64,000 nt of DNA from Alsobacter metallidurans (GTDB lineage: Bacteria > Pseudomonadota > Alphaproteobacteria > Rhizobiales > Beijerinckiaceae): assembly GCF_014636935.1 (NCBI RefSeq), contig NZ_BMES01000001.1, forward strand, positions 310,001 to 374,000. Reading direction: 5' to 3'. How positions within the stretch are numbered: position 1 is the first letter of the stretch; each line of letters begins with the position of its first letter. The notes beneath the pieces were generated by a model. It ran no database searches. It saw only the letters and a list, made by a program, of their open reading frames with translations, and was not told where the DNA came from. Below are positions 12,206-23,255 of this stretch, in pieces. The position numbers and the translations under genes were made by a program.

Positions 12206-13268
12206 CAGAGCCCGTTCTTTCCGTTCGCGACCTCTGCGTCGAGTTCGTCACCCGTCGCGGCGTGCTGCGCGCTCTGGACCGCGTGTCCTTCGATATCGGC
12301 AAGGGCGAGGTGCTGGGCGTCGTCGGCGAATCCGGCGCCGGCAAGTCCGTCACCGGCTCGGCCGTGATTGGGCTCATCGAGCCGCCCGGCCGCATCGCCT
12401 CCGGCGAGGTGCTGCTCAAGGGCGAGCGCATCGACAACCTGTCGCCGGAGCGGCTGCGCCACATCCGCGGCAAGCGCATCGGCATGGTCTTCCAGGACCC
12501 GCTGACGAGCCTCAACCCGCTCTACCGCGTCGGCGAGCAACTGGTGCAGACCATCCGCACCCACCTGCCGCTCAACGCCGCGCAGGCCCGCGAGCGCGCC
12601 ATCGAGCTCCTGGCCGAGGTCGGCATCCCGGCGCCGGAGCGGCGCATCGACGGCTACCCGCACGAGTTCTCGGGCGGCATGCGCCAGCGCGTCGTGCTGG
12701 CGCTGGCTCTCTGCGCCGAGCCCGAGCTCGTGATCGCGGATGAGCCCACCACCGCGCTGGACGTCTCCGTGCAGGCGCAAATCATCACGCTCCTGAAGCG
12801 CATCTGCCGCGAACGCGGCACGGCCGTGATGCTGATCACGCACGACATGGGGGTGATCGCCGAGACAGCCGACCGGGTCGCCGTGATGTATGCCGGGCGC
12901 GTGGCCGAGATCGGCCCCGTGCGCGACGTCGTCAGCCGCCCCTTCCACCCCTATGCGGCCGGCCTGATGGGCTCCATCCCGACGCTGGAGACCGCGAGCG
13001 AGCGCCTGGTGCAGATCCCGGGCTCGATGCCGCGGCTGAACGCGATCCCGGTCGGCTGCGCCTTCAACCCGCGATGCCCGCATACCTACGCGCGTTGCGT
13101 GGTGGAGCGGCCGGAGCTGCTGGGGCGCGGCGAACGCGCCTCTGGATCCCACGATGGCGCCGGGGCGGGCCACGCCGTCGCGTGCCACTTGTATGACGAA
13201 CCGGGCGTGGACGCGGAGGCGCTGGTGCAGCGAGACAAGGTCGCGGCCGCCGCGACCGGGAGCGCCGC

Positions 13269-13272
<4 letters not shown>
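12202..13272 (+). CDS. Oligopeptide ABC transporter ATPase (DppD type)
   Basis: 356 residues. Walker A GESGAGKS (residues 42-49), Q-loop VFQDPLTSLNP, signature SGGMRQR, Walker B VIADEPT and H-loop LITHD are all present. The C-terminus carries the oligopeptide-transporter extension with GCAFNPRCP followed by further Cys, which in relatives can bind an Fe-S cluster. It energises import together with the next gene. A frame opening upstream at 12100 lies inside the permease gene; the ATG at 12202, overlapping the permease stop as ATGA, is the natural start. Confidence 0.95.
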
Positions 13273-14285
<1,013 letters not shown>

Positions 14286-14304
14286 GCCGCCGCGCCTTGG
14301 CGCC

Positions 14305-15531
14305 TCACCGCCGGGTCTGGAGGATCTGCGTCTTCGGCCGGCTGGTGCGGTACTGCCCGCGGTCCACCGCGATGATCGCCACCGCGCCGAGCACCAGCGA
14401 CATCAGCCACCACGCCTGCGCGGCGCCCTGGCCCAGCGCCGCGAGCGTGAACGCCACCGTTAGGGTCATCAGCGCGCCGGGCGAGACGCTGGGCGAGAGG
14501 CGCTTGGTCGCCACCACGGCCCTCGCCAGCAGCAGCGCGAGAGCGGCGGCGCCGAGGAAGCCGAGCTCGAACCAGATCTCGAACAGGATGCCGCTCGGCG
14601 CGTTGTTGGGCACCAGCCCGGCGAGCTTGGCCCGCAACGCCGTGTCGAGCCCATGGCCGGTGACGAGCCGCAGCGGCTCGTTCAGGACGATGTTGCACCA
14701 GGCCCGCATGGCGTCCGCCCGGGCCGAGTCGACCCCGAACAGCATCTTGGCCAGCGGCCTGAGCGCGAACGGAACCAGCGGCGCGACGAGGACGAGCCCC
14801 GGCAGCAGCATCAGCGTCATCCGCCGCCCGATGCGCTGGTTCACGGTCGCGCCCGCGAACACGCAGGCGCCCAGCACGAGCGCCGCGAGGGCGGAGAGGT
14901 TTTCGCCCAGGATCAGCGCCGCCGTGACGGCCGCCACAAGGGTGAAGCCCGAGACGAGGCGATCCTTCGACAGCAGCCACGTCACGGCCGCCGGCGTGGC
15001 GAGCACGATCACCAAAAGGCCGCGCTCGATCAGCGCCCGGTCGGTTTCGGGGTCCGGGCTGCGGCCCGACAGCGCCCGCCAGGCGATCGCAAGGCCGACC
15101 AGCGCGGCCGCGCCGACGCCGATCGGCATCAGGTAGAGGTTGGACACGCGCATGCGCTCGGGCAGCGCCGCCACCGCGACCACGCCGGAGAGCCCCACCA
15201 GCGTGAGGTTCATGATGCGCTCGGCCGCAGGCCCCGGGAACGGCGTCCACAACAGCGACAGGGCCGCCCAGAAACACAGGAACGCCGCGATGCCGGCCGT
15301 CACGCTCACGAGGGCCTTGCCGGCCCGCGCCCAGGGCTGGCGGCCCTCGCTCTCGATCGCGCTCGCCAGCACCATCAACGCGATGCCGATCGGCGCCGCC
15401 ACCACAAGGCCGCGGCGCGTGCTCACGGCCAGCACCGGGGCGGCCAGCACCAGGATTGCGAAGCCGAATCGACGCAGGAGCCCCGCCGCGTCGACGGCCG
15501 GGTTCACGGAGGTGCGGGCGATGCGGGCCAT
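14305..15531 (-). CDS. O-antigen ligase/polymerase-like membrane protein
   Basis: 408 residues from MARIAR, almost all hydrophobic, with at least ten predicted membrane segments and one larger loop (about NEPLRLVTGHGLDT) of the Wzy/WaaL (O-antigen ligase) type, where a Gly-His-Gly patch is followed by hydrophobic helices. Such proteins join polysaccharide units on the periplasmic face of the inner membrane. An in-frame ATG at 15615 would add 28 residues of low-complexity sequence, so the shorter start is preferred. No other polysaccharide genes are adjacent. The function is inferred from topology and loop motifs. Confidence 0.6.
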   Translation of the reverse strand: MARIARTSVNPAVDAAGLLRRFGFAILVLAAPVLAVSTRRGLVVAAPIGIALMVLASAIESEGRQPWARAGKALVSVTAGIAAFLCFWAALSLLWTPFPGPAAERIMNLTLVGLSGVVAVAALPERMRVSNLYLMPIGVGAAALVGLAIAWRALSGRSPDPETDRALIERGLLVIVLATPAAVTWLLSKDRLVSGFTLVAAVTAALILGENLSALAALVLGACVFAGATVNQRIGRRMTLMLLPGLVLVAPLVPFALRPLAKMLFGVDSARADAMRAWCNIVLNEPLRLVTGHGLDTALRAKLAGLVPNNAPSGILFEIWFELGFLGAAALALLLARAVVATKRLSPSVSPGALMTLTVAFTLAALGQGAAQAWWLMSLVLGAVAIIAVDRGQYRTSRPKTQILQTRR

Positions 15532-15971
15532 GGGCGGTGCGAGGGGCTGGGGGGAACGCTGCTGATCCGCGAGCTTAGCGGTTGCATCCGCCTGCGGCTG
15601 TGGGCCGTAAGCCACACCCGGGCAGGTTCTTCGCGGCCTGGTCGGGCCAGGTTTGGGCCGGCGCCAGCTTTATCTGCAGGCCGGATCAAGCCACGCCGTG
15701 TTCCACGCAAAGCAAATCGGTTCCCCGTTGATCCGGTAGGCTGGTCGAAAGCTTACCCGGCTGAGCAGGATGCTTTTTGTGACATCGTCAATCCAAGATG
15801 TTGCGTCTGAGCGCAATTTTATTCAAGACGGACGCCAATTTCACTTATGCAACCATGTGGATATTTGCTGCAACGCACAATGCAGACACTTTGACATTTA
15901 TCGCGCTTGAGATTTAATGCTCGCATCCCGAAAAGGGCCCTGCCGCAAGGCGGGTGAGGAGGAGAAGCGAC
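15532..15971 (+). promoter_or_regulatory. Promoter region of the formate dehydrogenase operon
   Basis: Noncoding and AT-richer than its surroundings. A strong sigma70-type promoter fits: TTGACA at 15891-15896, a 16-base spacer and TTTAAT at 15913-15918. Downstream is a small hairpin (CCCTGCC..GGCGGG) and then the ribosome site GGAGGAGAAG just before the ATG at 15972. Further upstream, TTGCG and CGCAA flank a six-base loop near 15804-15819, a possible operator. Which regulator acts here cannot be read. Confidence 0.6.
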
Positions 15972-18900
15972 ATGCTCGGCGAAGTCTCTCGCCGTCAGTT
16001 CATGAAAGGAGCAGGCGCGAGCGTTGCCGGTTCAGCCATGGGGGCGTTGGGCTTCATGGGCGTCGAGGAGGCCGTGGCCTCGTCGATTCGTCCGTTCAAG
16101 CTCACCAACACGACTGAAACCCGCAACACTTGCCCGTACTGCTCGGTGGGCTGCGGCATCATCATGTATTCCGAAGCGTCCAAGCAGGACGGCAAGCGGA
16201 AGATCATGCATATCGAGGGTGACGTCGATCACCCGACCAACCGCGGCACGCTCTGCCCCAAGGGCGCGGCGCTGCTCGACTTCGTGAAGGCCGAAACGCG
16301 CACGAAGTTCCCGATGCACCGGGCGCCCGGCGCGAAGGAGTTCAAGCAGGTTTCCTGGGAGTTCGCGCTCGATCGCATCGCGCAGCTCATGAAGGAAGAC
16401 CGCGACCGCAACTTCGTCGCCAAGAACAAGGACGGGGTCACGGTCAACCGCTGGACCTCCGTCGGCTTCCTGGCCGCTTCCGCAACCACGAACGAAACGG
16501 CGTTCATGACCTACAAGGTCGTGCGCAGCGCCGGCATGTTGGTCTTCGACAACCAGGCTCGCGTTTGACACGGCCCGACGGTGGCAAGTCTTGCCCCGAC
16601 ATTTGGCCGCGGAGCGATGACCAACTCGTGGACTGACATCAAGAACACCGATCTCGTCCTGATCATGGGCGGGAACGCCGCCGAGGCTCACCCCTGCGGC
16701 TTCAAATGGGTCACGGAGGCGAAAGCCAACCGGGGCGCCAAGCTCATCGTCGTGGACCCGCGCTTCACGCGCTCGGCCTCCGTCGCCGACTTCTACGCGC
16801 CGATCCGCCAGGGCACCGACATCGCGTTCCTGCTGGGCGTGATCAATTACTGCCTGCAGAACGGCAAGGTGCAGAAGGAATACGTCGCCAACTACACGAA
16901 CGCGTCGCTCGTCGTGAAGGAAGGCTACGGCTACAAGGACGGCCTGTTCTCCGGCTACGACGAGAGCAAGCGCGACTACGACCGCTCCAGCTGGGATTAC
17001 GAGCTCGGTCCCGACGGCTTCGCCGTCACGGACACGACGCTCCAGCATCCGCGCTGCGTGTACAACCTGATGAAGGAGCACGTCGCGCAGTAAACGCCCG
17101 AGTTCGTGGAGCGCATCTGCGGCACCCCGAAGGACAAGTTCCTGACGATCGCCAAGATGATCTCCGAGACGTCTTCGCCCGACAAGGTGATGACGTCCAT
17201 GTACGCGCTCGGCTGGACGCAGCACTCCAAGGGCTCGCAGAACATCCGCTGCATGGCGATGCTGCAGCTGCTGCTGGGCAACATGGGCCTGGCCGGCGGC
17301 GGCATGAACGCCCTGCGCGGCCATTCCAACATCCAGGGACTGACCGACATCGGCCTGATGTCGAACCTGATCCCCGGCTACCTGACGCTGCCCTCCGAAA
17401 AGGAGACCAGCTTCGGCAACTACATGCAGACCCGCCTGTTCAAGCCCCTGAGGCCGGACCAGACGAGCTTCTGGCAGAACTACAAGAAGTTCTTCGTCAG
17501 CTTCCAGAAGTCCATGTTCGGGGCGGCCGCCACGGCCGAGAACGACTGGGCCTATGACTGGCTGCCGAAGCTCGACGTCACCTACGACGTGCTCAGGGCC
17601 TTCGACCTGATGCACCAGGGCAAGATGACCGGCTATTTCTGCCAGGGCTTCAACCCGCTGCTGTCCTTCCCGGATCGCGGCAAGGTGACGGCCGCCCTGA
17701 GCAAGCTGAAGTGGCTCGTCACCATGGATCCCCTGGAGACGGAAACGTCCCGCTTCTGGGAGAACCACGGCAAGTACAACGAGGTCGACACGGCCTCCAT
17801 CCAGACCGAGGTGTTCCAGCTTCCCTCGACCTGCTTCGCCGAGGACGAGGGCTCGCTCACCAACTCCTCGCGCTGGCTGCAGTGGCACTGGCCGGGCGCC
17901 GACGCGCCGGGCGAGGCCAAGTCGGACGTCTGGATCATGGCGCAGCTGCACAAGCGGCTGAAGGACGCCTATCGGAAGGACGGCGGCGCCTTCCCGGACC
18001 CGATCCTCAACCTGGTCTGGAACTACAAGGACCCGAACGACCCGCAGCCCGACGAGATCGCGCGCGAGGTCAACGGCTATGTGCTGGCCGACGTGCCGGA
18101 CCCGACGGACAGCACGAAGCTGATCCTCCAGAAGGGCAAGCAGGTGCCCGCCTTCGCGGCTCTCCGCGACGACGGCTCCACGGCCTGCGGCTGCTGGATC
18201 TATTCGGGCTCGTTCACCGAGGCCGGCAACATGATGGCGCGCCGGGACAACAAGGACCCGGGCGACATGGGGGCCTATCTCAACTGGGCCTTCGCGTGGC
18301 CGGCCAATCGCCGCGTGCTCTACAACCGCGCGTCGGCGAACCTGGAGGGGCAGCCCTGGGATCCGAGCCGCAAGCTCATCGCCTGGGACGGCGCCAAGTG
18401 GGCCGGCAACGACATTCCGGACATCGCCCCCACGGCGAAGCCCGGCACGGTCATGCCGTTCATCATGAACCAGGAGGGCGTGGGCAAGCTCTGGGTGCGC
18501 GCCGGCATGCGCGATGGGCCGTTCCCGGTCCATTACGAGCCGTTCGAGAGCCCGATTAGCAACCCGATCAACCCGAAGATCAAGGGCAACCCGGTCGCGC
18601 GCGTGTTCAAGGGCGATCTCGACCGCATGGCCGAAAACGGCTCGAAGGAGTTCCCGTACGCGGCCACCAGCTATCGCCTGACCGAGCACTTCCATTACTG
18701 GACGAAGCACGTGCAGGTGAACGCGGTGCTGCAGCCGGAGTTCTTCGTCGAGATCTCCGAGCAGCTCGCGGCCGAAAAGGGCATCAAGCCCGGCGGCTGG
18801 GTGAAGGTGTCGTCCAAGCGCGGCCAGGTCGAGGCCAAGGCGGTCGTCACCAAGCGCATCAAGCCGATGATCTGCGACGGCAAGACCGTCCATATCGTCG

Positions 18901-19052
18901 GCATCCCGATCCACTGGGGATTCCTGGGCGCGGCAAGGAAAGGCATGGGGCCCAACAGCCTCACGCCCTTCGTGGGCGACGCGAACATCGAGACGCCGGA
19001 GTTCAAGGCGTTTCTGGTGAACGTCGAGTCCATCCCCGGTCCAGTGGCTTAA
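15972..19052 (+). pseudogene. fdoG: Selenocysteine formate dehydrogenase alpha subunit, interrupted by TAA
   Basis: Large molybdopterin subunit of membrane formate dehydrogenase (FdnG/FdoG class), which oxidises formate in the periplasm. It starts with a Tat signal (SRRQFMK), has the 4Fe-4S ligands CPYCSVGC, and reads through an in-frame TGA at 16566-16568 (residue 199) in the context NQARV-U-HGPTVASLAPTFGRG, the known selenocysteine site. The rest is full length: about 1026 codons against ~1015 in E. coli. However, codon 17091-17093 is TAA in HVAQ-stop-TPEFVERICGTP, where the E. coli protein has Tyr. As written, translation would stop after about 373 residues. A separate start at GTG 17106 is possible but not supported by a ribosome site. 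Either the gene is inactivated by one base change or the base is an error; everything else is conserved. A single reading frame is retained throughout. Confidence 0.85.
16566..16605 (+). promoter_or_regulatory. Bacterial SECIS element following the UGA codon
   Basis: Directly after the in-frame TGA the RNA can form a hairpin: CGG (16579-16581) pairs with CCG (16596-16598), then comes a bulged T at 16582, then GGCAA (16583-16587) pairs with TTGCC (16591-16595) around a GTC apical loop. A bulged U and a short G-U-containing loop are the features SelB recognises in E. coli fdhF and fdnG. The position and sequence closely match the fdnG SECIS as I know it. SelB is encoded 7.5 kb downstream. Confidence 0.9.
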
Positions 19053-19065
19053 GGGAGGCGCGCCA

Positions 19066-19953
19066 ATGGCGACCATGGAACTCGTCCGTCGCTCGGCCTC
19101 CTCCTCCCCGGCTTTCCAGCCGGGGGCCCAGGAGATCGCCAAGCTCATCGACGTCTCGAAGTGCATCGGCTGCAAGGCCTGTCAGGCGGCCTGCCTGGAG
19201 TGGAACGACCTGCGCGAGGAGGTCGGCTTCAACGACGGCACGCTGAACAACCCGCACGACCTGACGCCGGCTTCGTTCACCGTGATGCGGTTCACCGAAT
19301 GGGAGAACGCCGCCACCGGCAATCTCGAATTCCTGATCCGCAAGGACGGCTGCATGCACTGCTCCGACCCGGGCTGCCTCAAGGCGTGCCCGGCCCCCGG
19401 CGCGATCGTGCAGTACTCCAACGGCATCGTGGATTTCGACCACGACAAGTGCATCGGCTGCGGCTACTGCGTGAAGGGCTGCCCCTTCAACATTCCCCGC
19501 ATCTCCAAGGCCGATCACAAGGCCTACAAATGCACGCTCTGCTCCGACCGCGTCGCGGTGGGCCAGGGACCGGCCTGCGCCAAGGCCTGCCCCACCAAGG
19601 CGATCTCCTTCGGAACCAAGCAGGAGATGAAGGACCTCGCCGACAAGCGCATCAAGGACCTCAAGGGCCGCGGCTACGCCAATGCGGGCCTTTACGATCC
19701 TCCGGGCGTGAGCGGCACGCACGTCATGTACGTGCTGCACCACAACGACCGGCCCTCGCTCTATGCGGGCCTGCCGGACGCGCCGAAGATCTCCGCCGTG
19801 GTGGAGCTCTGGAAGGGCGTCGCCAAATATGCCGGCCTCGCGTTCATCGGCCTCGCGGCCGTGGGCGCCGCGGTCCACCACATCGTGGCGGGCCCGAACA
19901 AGGTCAGCAGCGAGGATGAGGAAAACGCCGTGCGCCTGAAGGAGAAAGCCTGA
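19066..19953 (+). CDS. fdoH: Formate dehydrogenase beta subunit (iron-sulfur)
   Basis: 295 residues. Carries electrons from the alpha subunit through four 4Fe-4S clusters to the membrane cytochrome. Four ferredoxin-like Cys groups are visible: [11 protein letters not shown] starting at residue 33, [26 protein letters not shown] and CTLC...CAKACP. A single membrane helix near the C-terminus (about residues 250-275) anchors it facing the periplasm. The start follows the alpha stop by 13 bases, with GGGAGG as ribosome site. Confidence 0.95.
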   Translation: MATMELVRRSASSSPAFQPGAQEIAKLIDVSKCIGCKACQAACLEWNDLREEVGFNDGTLNNPHDLTPASFTVMRFTEWENAATGNLEFLIRKDGCMHCSDPGCLKACPAPGAIVQYSNGIVDFDHDKCIGCGYCVKGCPFNIPRISKADHKAYKCTLCSDRVAVGQGPACAKACPTKAISFGTKQEMKDLADKRIKDLKGRGYANAGLYDPPGVSGTHVMYVLHHNDRPSLYAGLPDAPKISAVVELWKGVAKYAGLAFIGLAAVGAAVHHIVAGPNKVSSEDEENAVRLKEKA

Positions 19954-19984
19954 TGGCGCACGCGAAACCGGAAGGAGGCGCGTG

Positions 19985-20656
19985 ATGGCGTCCCTGTCTT
20001 CCACGCATGACAAACCGGTGCTGGTCGACCGCTATGCGGCCGGCGCCCGCATCAACCACTGGGTGACGGCGATCAGCTTCATCCTGCTGGCGCTCTCCGG
20101 CTTGGCGTTCTTTACGCCGAGCCTCTACTTCCTGACCGGCCTGTTTGGCGGCGGGCAACTGGCGCGCACGCTCCACCCGTGGATCGGCGTGGTGCTGTTC
20201 GTCAGCTTCTCGGGCCTGTTCGTGCGGTTCTGGAAGGCGAACCTCTGGAACCGCGACGACAGCGCCTGGATGTCCAAGCTGCCGGACGTGGTCGCCGGCC
20301 ACGAGGAGAAGCTGCCCGAGATCGGCAAGTACAACGCCGGCCAGAAGCTCGTCTTCTGGGGCATGGCGCTGCTGATCCTGGTGCTCTTCGCCACCGGCCT
20401 GGTGATCTGGCAGCAGTATTTCGGCGCGGCCAGCTCCATCGACCAGCAGCGCGTGGCGCTGCTGCTGCACGCCGCCGCCGCGGTGGGGACGATCCTGATC
20501 TGGATCGTCCACGTCTATGCGGCGATCTGGGTGCGCGGCACCATCCAGGCGATGACGCGCGGCAACGTCACGGGCGGGTGGGGCTGGCGCCACCACCGCA
20601 AGTGGCTGCGCGAGGAAGTGCAGAAGGGCGAAGTGAAGACGCAGCCGGCCGAATAG
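19985..20656 (+). CDS. fdoI: Formate dehydrogenase gamma subunit (cytochrome b556)
   Basis: 223 residues, four membrane helices, diheme cytochrome b of the FdnI family that passes electrons to quinone. Heme-ligand candidates are seen in the first helix (INHWVTA), in LHPWIGVVLF, and in LLLHAAAA followed by VHVYAAIWVRGTI. AAGGAGG lies just before the ATG at 19985. Between beta and gamma there are only 31 bases. Confidence 0.93.
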   Translation: MASLSSTHDKPVLVDRYAAGARINHWVTAISFILLALSGLAFFTPSLYFLTGLFGGGQLARTLHPWIGVVLFVSFSGLFVRFWKANLWNRDDSAWMSKLPDVVAGHEEKLPEIGKYNAGQKLVFWGMALLILVLFATGLVIWQQYFGAASSIDQQRVALLLHAAAAVGTILIWIVHVYAAIWVRGTIQAMTRGNVTGGWGWRHHRKWLREEVQKGEVKTQPAE

Positions 20657-20670
20657 CCGGCGGCGCCGCA

Positions 20671-20756
20671 GCATCATCCCCGGCGGCCCTGCGTGGGCCG
20701 GGAGGAGCGGGCTCTCCCGCCTTCTCCCGCGGCCTCGGCCGCGCCGGGGATGACGC
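20671..20756. repeat. Dispersed palindromic repeat (ATCCCCGG type)
   Basis: Arms CATCATCCCCGGCGGCC and GCCGGGGATGACG face each other around a GC-rich centre. The same end sequence (TCATCCCCGG...CCGGGGATGA) recurs near 37.4 kb and 47.6 kb. It lies in the fdoI-fdhE gap and could end transcription partially. Confidence 0.6.
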
Positions 20757-20832
20757 GCGCGTGGCGACGTGAAAACGTCCCGACCTGAATGAACCAGAAG
20801 GGCGCAGACCAGCGCCGCGAGACACCCCGCAC

Positions 20833-21750
20833 ATGGCCCAACCCGGATCCCCCACCTTCGAGCCGATCGGCATCGGCGACGAGACGCGCCCGCCCGTGGC
20901 GGTCCTGCCGACGCCCGGAACGCTGTTTCGCGACCGCGCCGAGCGTTTTCGCAAGCTGGCGGACGGACACCAGATGAAGCCTTACCTTCTGTTCCTGGCC
21001 GGGATCGCGCAGGCGCAGCACGCCGCCCAGGACGGGCTGGGGTCCGCCCCGGCGCTGCCCGAGGACGAGATCCGCCGCGCCGCCGAGTTCGGCATGCCGC
21101 CGCTGGCGCGCGACCGCTTCGATTGCGACGACGCCACGATCGAGACGCTGGAACGGTTTTTCGACCTTGCGGCCGCCATCGACATGCCCGACAGCGCCCG
21201 CATGGCGTTGGAGCGCCTGAGCGGAGCCGATATCGACAACTGGCGCGAGAGCGTCTTCGCGACCCTCGCGGACGCGCCGCTGGCGGATCGGCTCGGCGAC
21301 CACGTGTTCGTGGCGGCCGGCCTGCAGGTCCAGTTCGCCCGCATGGCCGCGACCCTGGATCAGAACCGGCTGGTTCCGGTCGCGGACGGCGCCTGCCCGG
21401 CCTGCGGCGGCCCGCCGGTGACGAGCTCGGTGGTGGGCTGGCCCAGCGCCCACGGCGCGCGCTTCTGCGCCTGCTCGCTCTGCGCAACGCGCTGGCACGT
21501 CGTGCGGGTGAAATGCGTGCTGTGCTCCTCCACCAAGGGCGTCTCCTACGAGGAGATCGAGGGCGTCTCCGACAGCATCAAGGCCGAGACCTGCACGGAG
21601 TGCCGCGGCTACCTCAAAATCCTCTACGAGGTGAAAGATCCGGCGCTCGACCCGGTGGCGGACGACGTCGCCAGCCTCGGTCTCGACATGCTGGTGCGCG
21701 AGGCCGGCTGGCGCCGGGGCGGCGTCAACCCATTCCTGCTCGGTTTTTGA
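20833..21750 (+). CDS. fdhE: Formate dehydrogenase accessory protein FdhE
   Basis: 305 residues, cytoplasmic. FdhE helps mature respiratory formate dehydrogenases before Tat export. The C-terminal half has the paired rubredoxin-like Cys motifs: CPACGG, CACSLC, CVLC and CTEC (four CxxC-type groups). The position between the FDH structural genes and selA fits its role. GTG/ATG choice: the ATG at 20833 follows a weak ribosome site. Confidence 0.92.
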   Translation: MAQPGSPTFEPIGIGDETRPPVAVLPTPGTLFRDRAERFRKLADGHQMKPYLLFLAGIAQAQHAAQDGLGSAPALPEDEIRRAAEFGMPPLARDRFDCDDATIETLERFFDLAAAIDMPDSARMALERLSGADIDNWRESVFATLADAPLADRLGDHVFVAAGLQVQFARMAATLDQNRLVPVADGACPACGGPPVTSSVVGWPSAHGARFCACSLCATRWHVVRVKCVLCSSTKGVSYEEIEGVSDSIKAETCTECRGYLKILYEVKDPALDPVADDVASLGLDMLVREAGWRRGGVNPFLLGF

Positions 21751-21839
21751 GGCGCGGCGATCCACGTGCGCCTTGAACCGGACCGGGCGAGGGGTCACCT
21801 GATGCCACGACCAGGTCTCCCGGAGGGAGCGGCCCACCC

Positions 21840-23255
21840 ATGAACAAGCCGATCCGATCGCCCCTGCCGTCCGTCGACGAAGTGCTCCGCCACGAGGTCG
21901 CGCTGGCGGCCGCCGCCCGTTTCGGCCGCACCGCCACGGCCGCGCGCGTGCGTCAGCATCTCGACGCCGCCCGGGCCGCCTTCGCGGACGGCCCTGTGGC
22001 GCCCGTGGACGCCGCCGCGTTCGCGTGGGCGGCGACCCGCACGCTGGAGGAGGCGGACCGCCCCTCGCTGCGGCCGGTGCACAACCTCACCGGGACGGTG
22101 CTGCACACCAATCTGGGCCGCGCCGTTTTGCCGGAAGCCGCCGTCGAAGCGGTGATCAGCGCCATGCGGGGCGCCGCCAACCTGGAATACGACCTCGCGA
22201 CCGGCGGGCGCGGCGAGCGCGACGACCATGTCCGGGGCCTCATCCGCGAACTCACGGGCGCGGAGGACGTGGCGCTCGTCAACAACAACGCCGCCGCCGT
22301 GATGCTTGTGCTGGCGGCGCTCTCCAAGGGCAAGGACACGCTGGTGTCGCGCGGCGAGCTGATCGAGATCGGCGGCTCCTTCCGCATGCCCGCCATCATG
22401 GCGAGCGCCGGCGCGAAGCTCGTGGAGGTCGGAACCACCAACCGCACCCATCTGGCCGACTACGCCGACGCCATCGGGCCGCGCACCGGGCTGCTGATGC
22501 GCGTCCACACCTCCAACTACATCGTGCAGGGCTTCACCAAGGCCGTTCCCGAGCGCGAGCTGGCGGCGCTGGCCCGCGCCCGCGGCGTTCCCTTCGTGGA
22601 CGATCTCGGCTCCGGCACGCTCGTGGACCTGTCCCGGTGGGGCCTTCGGCGCGAACGCACCGTGCAGGACGCCCTGCGTGACGGCGCCGACCTCGTGACC
22701 TTCTCGGGCGACAAGCTGCTGGGAGGCCCGCAGGCCGGCTTCATCGCCGGACGCCGCGATCTCGTGGCGCGCTGCGCCAAGCACCCGGCCAAGCGCGCGA
22801 TGCGGCTCGACAAGCTGCGCCTGGCCGCCCTTGAGGCGACGCTGCGGCTGTACCGCGATCCCGACCGCCTGGCCGATAAGCTGCCCACGCTGCGTTTCTT
22901 CACCCGAACCCGCGACGACCTGCGCCGGGCCGCCGGCCGGCTCGCGCCCGCCCTGCACACCGCGCTGGAGCGGTTCGCCCCCGGTGCGTGGCGCGTCGAG
23001 GCGGTCGATTGCGCCAGCCAGATCGGCTCCGGCGCGCTGCCGCTCGACACACTGCCGAGCGCCGGCCTCGCCTGCGCACCCTTGGCCAAGCGCCCCGGCA
23101 AGGCGCTGGATGCTCTCGCGGCGGCGCTGCGGGCTTTGCCGATCCCGGTGATCGGCCGCATCAGCGAGGACCGCCTGCTGCTCGACTTGCGCTGCCTGGA
23201 GGACGAGGAGACCTTCGTCGCCGGCCTGCAGGCGCTCGGCGGGGAGCCGCGCTGA
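21840..23255 (+). CDS. selA: L-seryl-tRNA(Sec) selenium transferase
   Basis: 471 residues. A PLP enzyme that converts Ser-tRNA(Sec) to Sec-tRNA(Sec) using selenophosphate. Motifs: N-terminal tRNA-binding region, VHNLTGTVLHTNLGRA, and the PLP lysine in FSGDKLLGGPQAG (Lys292). GGAGGGAGC precedes the ATG. It overlaps the Sel1-repeat gene by TGATG. The tRNA substrate gene selC is at 36020. selD is not in this window. Confidence 0.96.
   Translation: MNKPIRSPLPSVDEVLRHEVALAAAARFGRTATAARVRQHLDAARAAFADGPVAPVDAAAFAWAATRTLEEADRPSLRPVHNLTGTVLHTNLGRAVLPEAAVEAVISAMRGAANLEYDLATGGRGERDDHVRGLIRELTGAEDVALVNNNAAAVMLVLAALSKGKDTLVSRGELIEIGGSFRMPAIMASAGAKLVEVGTTNRTHLADYADAIGPRTGLLMRVHTSNYIVQGFTKAVPERELAALARARGVPFVDDLGSGTLVDLSRWGLRRERTVQDALRDGADLVTFSGDKLLGGPQAGFIAGRRDLVARCAKHPAKRAMRLDKLRLAALEATLRLYRDPDRLADKLPTLRFFTRTRDDLRRAAGRLAPALHTALERFAPGAWRVEAVDCASQIGSGALPLDTLPSAGLACAPLAKRPGKALDALAAALRALPIPVIGRISEDRLLLDLRCLEDEETFVAGLQALGGEPR

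Noticed and set aside
17091-17093. TAA as pyrrolysine or programmed recoding
   Set aside because: Pyrrolysine uses UAG; there is no hairpin here as at the SECIS, and the family has Tyr. Mutation or error is simpler.
16032-19175. 1047-residue open frame on the minus strand
   Set aside because: Antisense of the formate dehydrogenase operon; no recognisable motif and a low-quality amino-acid pattern.
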